Positions 4,899 to 5,880 of a stretch of 5,880 bases of DNA are shown here, one piece after another. Below the pieces are notes generated by a model. The model did not search any database, had not been told where the DNA came from, and saw nothing but the letters and a program-made list of their open reading frames with translations. The stretch comes from Deltaproteobacteria bacterium (GTDB lineage: Bacteria > Desulfobacterota_B > Binatia > UBA9968), in NCBI GenBank assembly GCA_005879255.1, contig VBKY01000302.1, forward strand, positions 1-5,880, given 5' to 3'. Position 1 is the first letter of the stretch. Every line of letters begins with the position of its first letter. The position numbers were made by a program, and so were the translations under genes.

Positions 4899-5880
4899 AT
4901 GCATTTGGCTTTATTAAGCGCCTCGCCGTTGTGGCGGTCATTGCGCCATCGCAATTATCGTCTCTATCTCATCGGACAGCTGGTTTCCGTGTGTGGTACC
5001 TGGATGCAACAAGTGGCCCAGAGTTGGCTGATCTACCGTCTCACGGGATCGGCGACACTGCTCGGACTCGTGGGTTTCGCCACACAAATTCCGGTCTTTG
5101 TGCTAGGCGCTATTGGTGGAGTCGTGAGTGACCGCTACTCATCCCATCGCGTTGCGCTCTGGACGCAAACCGCTGCGCTCTTGCAGGCCATCATCTTAGC
5201 AGTGCTGACGTTAGCAGGTTGGATCCAACCGTGGCACATTATTTTGCTTGGAGTCGTCTTGGGTGTCGTCAATGCTTTCGACATGCCCGCGCGCCAGGCG
5301 CTAGTTCATCGACTGATCGCGCCGGATGATCTAGCGAATGCCGTTGCGCTAAACTCCTCGATGATCAACGCCGCTCGGATCATCGGACCCGGTTTAGCCG
5401 GTCTCGTCGTCGCCAAACTCGGCGAAGGCGCGTGCTTTCTCATTAACTCGGCGAGTTACCTGGCCGTCATCGTCGCGCTGTTGGGGATGAAGCTGCCGCC
5501 GCAGAGAATGATTCAGACGAAGCCACTCTCGATCGTACATTCGCTCGCCGAAGGATTTCGCTACGCGCTGCGGATTACTCCCATTCGTGACGTACTTTTG
5601 CTGCTCGGCGTCGTCGGGGTGATGGGTATGCCTTACATCACCTTGATGCCGGTCTTCGCCGCAGACGTGCACAAAGGCGGCGCGGACGCGCTGGGATTGA
5701 TGATGGGTGCGGTTGGTTTGGGTGCATTGATCGGCGCTCTTTATTTAGCGTGGCGATCATCGGTCATCGGATTGGGTCGCGTCATCGTCGTTGCGACTAT
5801 CGGCTTCGGTCTAGCCTTGATCGTGTTTACCGTTTCCAAGTTATATTGGCTATCGCTGTTGCTTCTCATCGCTGTCGGAT
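4899..5880 (+). CDS. MFS exporter, MFS_3/EntS-like family; 3' end outside window
   Basis: An uninterrupted frame from ATG 4899 to the window end encodes 327 residues of a major facilitator superfamily permease, which uses the proton gradient to move small molecules, generally outwards in this subfamily (EntS enterobactin exporter and relatives). The family pattern is strong: RHRNYRLYLIGQLVSVCGTW (16-35), then MQQVAQSWLIYRLTGSATLLGLVGF, the motif-A-like loop GGVVSDRYSSHR, then VVNAFDMPARQALVHRL and the helix-5 segment ALNSSMINAARIIGPGLAG. About ten of the expected twelve helices are inside the window; roughly 80-100 residues should follow. The ATG is chosen because it gives the usual short N-terminus. 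No Shine-Dalgarno precedes it, only an AT-rich stretch, so initiation may be weak or may depend on the leader. The cargo cannot be told from the sequence. It has its own promoter-like elements and is probably not part of the GGDEF unit. Confidence 0.9.
   Translation, partial: MHLALLSASPLWRSLRHRNYRLYLIGQLVSVCGTWMQQVAQSWLIYRLTGSATLLGLVGFATQIPVFVLGAIGGVVSDRYSSHRVALWTQTAALLQAIILAVLTLAGWIQPWHIILLGVVLGVVNAFDMPARQALVHRLIAPDDLANAVALNSSMINAARIIGPGLAGLVVAKLGEGACFLINSASYLAVIVALLGMKLPPQRMIQTKPLSIVHSLAEGFRYALRITPIRDVLLLLGVVGVMGMPYITLMPVFAADVHKGGADALGLMMGAVGLGALIGALYLAWRSSVIGLGRVIVVATIGFGLALIVFTVSKLYWLSLLLLIAVG

Noticed and set aside
4931..5131. 66-codon plus-strand ORF overlapping the exporter
   Set aside because: It is out of frame with the continuous MFS reading frame that starts at 4899 and has clear family motifs.
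1..5880. CRISPR array, insertion sequence, tRNA, prophage or defence system
   Set aside because: No spaced direct repeats, transposase motifs, terminal inverted repeats, tRNA-like cloverleaf or known defence domain were seen on either strand.

Overview
The window looks like chromosomal DNA of an uncultured, moderately GC-rich Gram-negative-type soil or sediment bacterium. The gene mix is an ACMSD-like amidohydrolase, a luciferase-like flavin oxidoreductase and an orphan TctC/Bug solute receptor. In my memory this mix is common in metagenomic lineages such as Binatia/'Deltaproteobacteria', Rokubacteria and Tectomicrobia. That assignment is inference from gene style; there is no rRNA or marker gene here.

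Layout. Positions 1-1057 (+) hold an amidohydrolase-2 family gene whose first codons lie before the window and whose frame is cut by a single in-frame TGA at 761-763. The rest of the protein continues in the same frame to 1057. A luciferase-like monooxygenase gene (1091-2104, +) follows 33 bases later and probably shares the transcript. Positions 2105-2487 carry no convincing intact gene, but on the minus strand they hold a probable C-terminal relic (2288-2446) and an unassigned 48-codon ORF (2101-2247). A TctC-like periplasmic receptor (2488-3522, -) has a signal peptide and a strong Shine-Dalgarno. The 291-base gap 3523-3813 holds two inverted repeats and a good sigma70-type promoter. That promoter serves a four-helix membrane protein with a degenerate GGDEF domain (3814-4689, +). 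The 209-base gap 4690-4898 contains a possible terminator, an extended -10 promoter inside a 15-base palindrome, and a leader hairpin. These lead into an MFS_3/EntS-like exporter gene that starts at 4899 and runs off the window end.

How they may work together: the amidohydrolase, flavin oxidoreductase and solute receptor suggest uptake and breakdown of a small organic (possibly aromatic or carboxylic) compound, but no substrate can be read from the sequence. The GGDEF-like protein and the exporter each have their own promoter signals and look like separate units. I see no defence system, CRISPR array, insertion sequence or RNA gene. The observations most worth checking are the TGA inside the amidohydrolase, with a perfect hairpin just downstream, and the loss of catalytic residues in the GGDEF domain.
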